Source: Taxillus chinensis
Taxonomy: Eukaryota; Streptophyta; Magnoliopsida; Santalales; Loranthaceae
Length of the DNA: 64,000 bases
Assembly (NCBI GenBank): GCA_023512835.1
Contig: CM042088.1
Span: forward strand, 44,470,771 to 44,534,770
Reading direction: 5' to 3'
The first letter of the stretch is position 1, and every line of letters starts with the position of its first letter. A program made the position numbers and the translations under genes. The notes beneath the pieces were generated by a model. It made no database searches, was not told the origin of the DNA, and worked only from the letters and a program-made list of their open reading frames with translations. Of the stretch, positions 61,770 through 64,000 are shown piece by piece.

Positions 61770-63600
61770 GATTCTTGTATGAGAGTTGCAGTACCGAGAG
61801 TTTTCAATTCCAAGTTCAAATTGAAATCTACTCTCTTTCTTTCTCTCTCACTCGCTTCAATTTCAAATGGGACAAAGCATTATCATTTCAATAGAGAGGT
61901 TCAGTTCTCACACTACTCGGCTTTCTATTGTGCAGCTTTTGTTTGTACTTGGTAGGGAATTCCAGGGCGGATGAAAAAATGAAGATAATAAGTAGTAATA
62001 GTTTGAAGCATTTTGATTGTAGTGACAACTCTGCAAGATTCTCTCTGGAAAGCAAATCTATCATTTTTATAAATTTAATTTGCTTTAGTTTGTTGTTACC
62101 TTCAAAAGTTAATGCTTTCATTTTATTTCCCCTAGTGATCAATCGAGTCTGCAAAGATTTACCATGCATAATACATGTGATCTAACAACGCCTGTGGAGT
62201 TCTTCCTTTGTGATTTTGAACACGTTACACTTGTCTGGGACAGTCATTGAAACGTTGTAAATTGTTGGTACGTGGTTAGATATTCATACCAGGCAAGACA
62301 TGTCATTATCAAGTATTTACAAGTACACGCGATGAGGGTTCATTCGTGTTGACACTGATCAATTACTACTCGCTCCTACATTTTTTTTGTTGTTCTTAAA
62401 ATTATTTGGGTATTTCTGCTCATCTGTCTGAATAAAAAAAGTATTAAAGAAAATAGTATTTTACGCATGAGGCCAGAGGAGGAAACGAGACAAGACGTAC
62501 GTGGTTGCGGAATAAAAGATAAAAACAATAATAAACAAAATTATCACACGCCATACCTGCTTTACGTTTCGAACATGTTACTAATAAAAAAGGTACATTA
62601 TCTTTCAAATTCGTACCTAACTGGTACTCTTATGTTAGTTCATTCATTAAACTCTTAACGGATGATGTAGCCAGTTTTTTTTTTTTTTTTTGCCGAGTCA
62701 ATAATCTGGTCAACAAGCATGTTTGGTTGTTTGCTGTCATATAATCGAATATAGACTTATAATATGTCATGAATTGGTAACCTGGAATAGCTTTTAAATT
62801 CCTTAACCGGTAGAAAAATAAGGTCAGTTAAAAAATTATTTTATGTTACTTTTCTTCATAAAATATATTTTCTTATAATTATAATAAAACTTCAGTTAAT
62901 GTAATGTTTTATTATAATAATTATAAAAAATACTCTATGAAAAAACAAATAACAAAAATTTATTTTGTAATAGCCTTCACTTCCTGCCACGGGTTAAGAG
63001 ATTAAAAAAATATTATAAATTATTATAGGTTACCATAAAAATTAAGATCAAATTATTCAAATTAAAAGATTTCAGATGTCATTTTACCAAAACTATATAT
63101 ATAGTTATAATTCAATGACAACCAACAATCTTTTACGGTAACGAGCTTTTAATTTGGATCGTTTGATTTGATGAAATTATAATTTTATTTAATTGTTCAC
63201 CCACTGCAATTATATACTATAGTTAAATAATATTATAATTTCAGTTGTTTATCACTAATTATATATGTGTGTGTGTGTGTGTTAACTTGCAAAAGTAAAT
63301 TGCATGAGCAACTTCAAATTGGACTGCTTGATTCAAGATCAATATTAAAATTTCATTTAATTATAGTAGTAGTATTGTAACAGATGAACAAAACTTTATA
63401 TCAAACGTTAATCTCAAATTCAAACGGTCCAAAATGAAATTGTTTACTTAAGATTGTTGCTTAGTTTTAAAAATTAGCATATATATATACACAATAAGAA
63501 CCTATGGTATCTAACTTTCAATCTGAATTGTTTATAAAGAAAATACTCAAACTGGGCCCACGACAAAATTAATAAAGAAAAAATTAAAATTTATCATCGA
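61770..63600. other. NAC 3' UTR and AT-rich intergenic DNA
   Basis: The first few hundred bases are probably 3' UTR. ORFs at 61888-62185 and 62467-62658 are short and domain-less. A (TG)n tract lies at about 63265-63282. Confidence 0.4.
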
Positions 63601-64000
63601 CCAACTCGAAATAGTATTTTTCCTTCTCTCTCTCTCTCTCTCTCATCGCCTCGTCCATAGAAAATTAGAAATAGTATTTGAGCGTCCGGAATGGAGTTCC
63701 AGCCAGCGCCCACTGAAAAGAAATCATTTCTGCATTATCCTTTCTTCATGGGCGAGGCGAGGAGTGTTATCCTTATTTTAAACGCACGCACGCACGCACG
63801 CACACGCACATACACACACTAACAATAACAATAAACACAACAGCAACAACAACAACAACGACAACAAAGACAACAAAAAAGGGAGAGGAGAAAGAAAATA
63901 GAGGGTGGGGGGGCGCGCATATCATGTATGCATGAACACAAAAAGCTGACGTTCGGACAGAGCATCCGCACATGGGATCATATCAAGAACGCATAAATGT
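63601..64000. other. Right-edge segment with CT and GCAC microsatellites; possible 5' leader, unresolved
   Basis: A (CT)n tract (63624-63644) and a (GCAC)n tract passing into CACA (63783-63819) flank a short frame from an ATG at 63691 (MEFQPAPTEKKSFLHY). That frame soon runs into the repeat-coded Thr-His-Ala sequence. It could be the start of a gene that continues beyond the window or chance. Confidence 0.2.

Overview
This window looks like nuclear DNA of a dicot plant. Genes are split by introns with GT-AG borders, spacers are very AT-rich, and plant-specific families are present: a PBS1-like cytoplasmic kinase, a NAC factor, a CC-type glutaredoxin, an Ole e 1-like secreted protein and a plant-type DHHC acyltransferase. 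Ty1/copia, Ty3/gypsy and PIF/Harbinger-like elements and many microsatellites fill the spaces. I cannot name the species. No operon, CRISPR array, rRNA or convincing tRNA was seen.

Layout: 149-227 (-) is the first coding exon of a gene leaving the left edge, probably GYF-domain/EXA1-like. 5246-6059 (-) is a two-exon Ole e 1-domain secreted protein. 9675-9878 (-) is the 3' half of a CC-type glutaredoxin; its 5' half is lost where the sequence turns into homopolymers. About 9879-14562 is a low-quality block holding the ruins of a Copia element on the + strand. 19240-30165 (-), with a 5' UTR exon at about 31755-32030, is a complete seven-exon gene for an RPRD/CID (ENTH/VHS-like) RNA polymerase II CTD-binding protein. 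One of its introns holds a dead Ty3/gypsy element and another holds a 0.8-kb tandem duplication. 32319-32643 is an implausible poly-G tract just upstream of that gene. 39215-42727 (+) is a five-exon PBS1-like kinase, 44653-47881 (+) a five-exon DHHC S-acyltransferase, and 60649-61769 (+) a three-exon NAC factor. Between them lie a 23-bp inverted repeat (48245-48343), a 920-bp spaced direct repeat with a minisatellite (52444-53695), and a 611-bp MITE carrying its own C-rich minisatellite (58819-59429).

The five complete gene models (Ole e 1, RPRD, kinase, acyltransferase, NAC) were built by hand from splice borders, and in each the exon phases add up to an uninterrupted reading frame. The genes have separate roles: secreted/cell-wall protein, transcription termination, immune signalling, membrane protein lipidation and transcription control. 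Nothing suggests they form one system. I found no convincing new biological system. The observations most worth following are the homopolymer block that destroys a real gene, the duplications inside the RPRD gene, the kinase's altered GDK loop, the NAC factor's altered DNA-binding core, and the MITE with an internal minisatellite.
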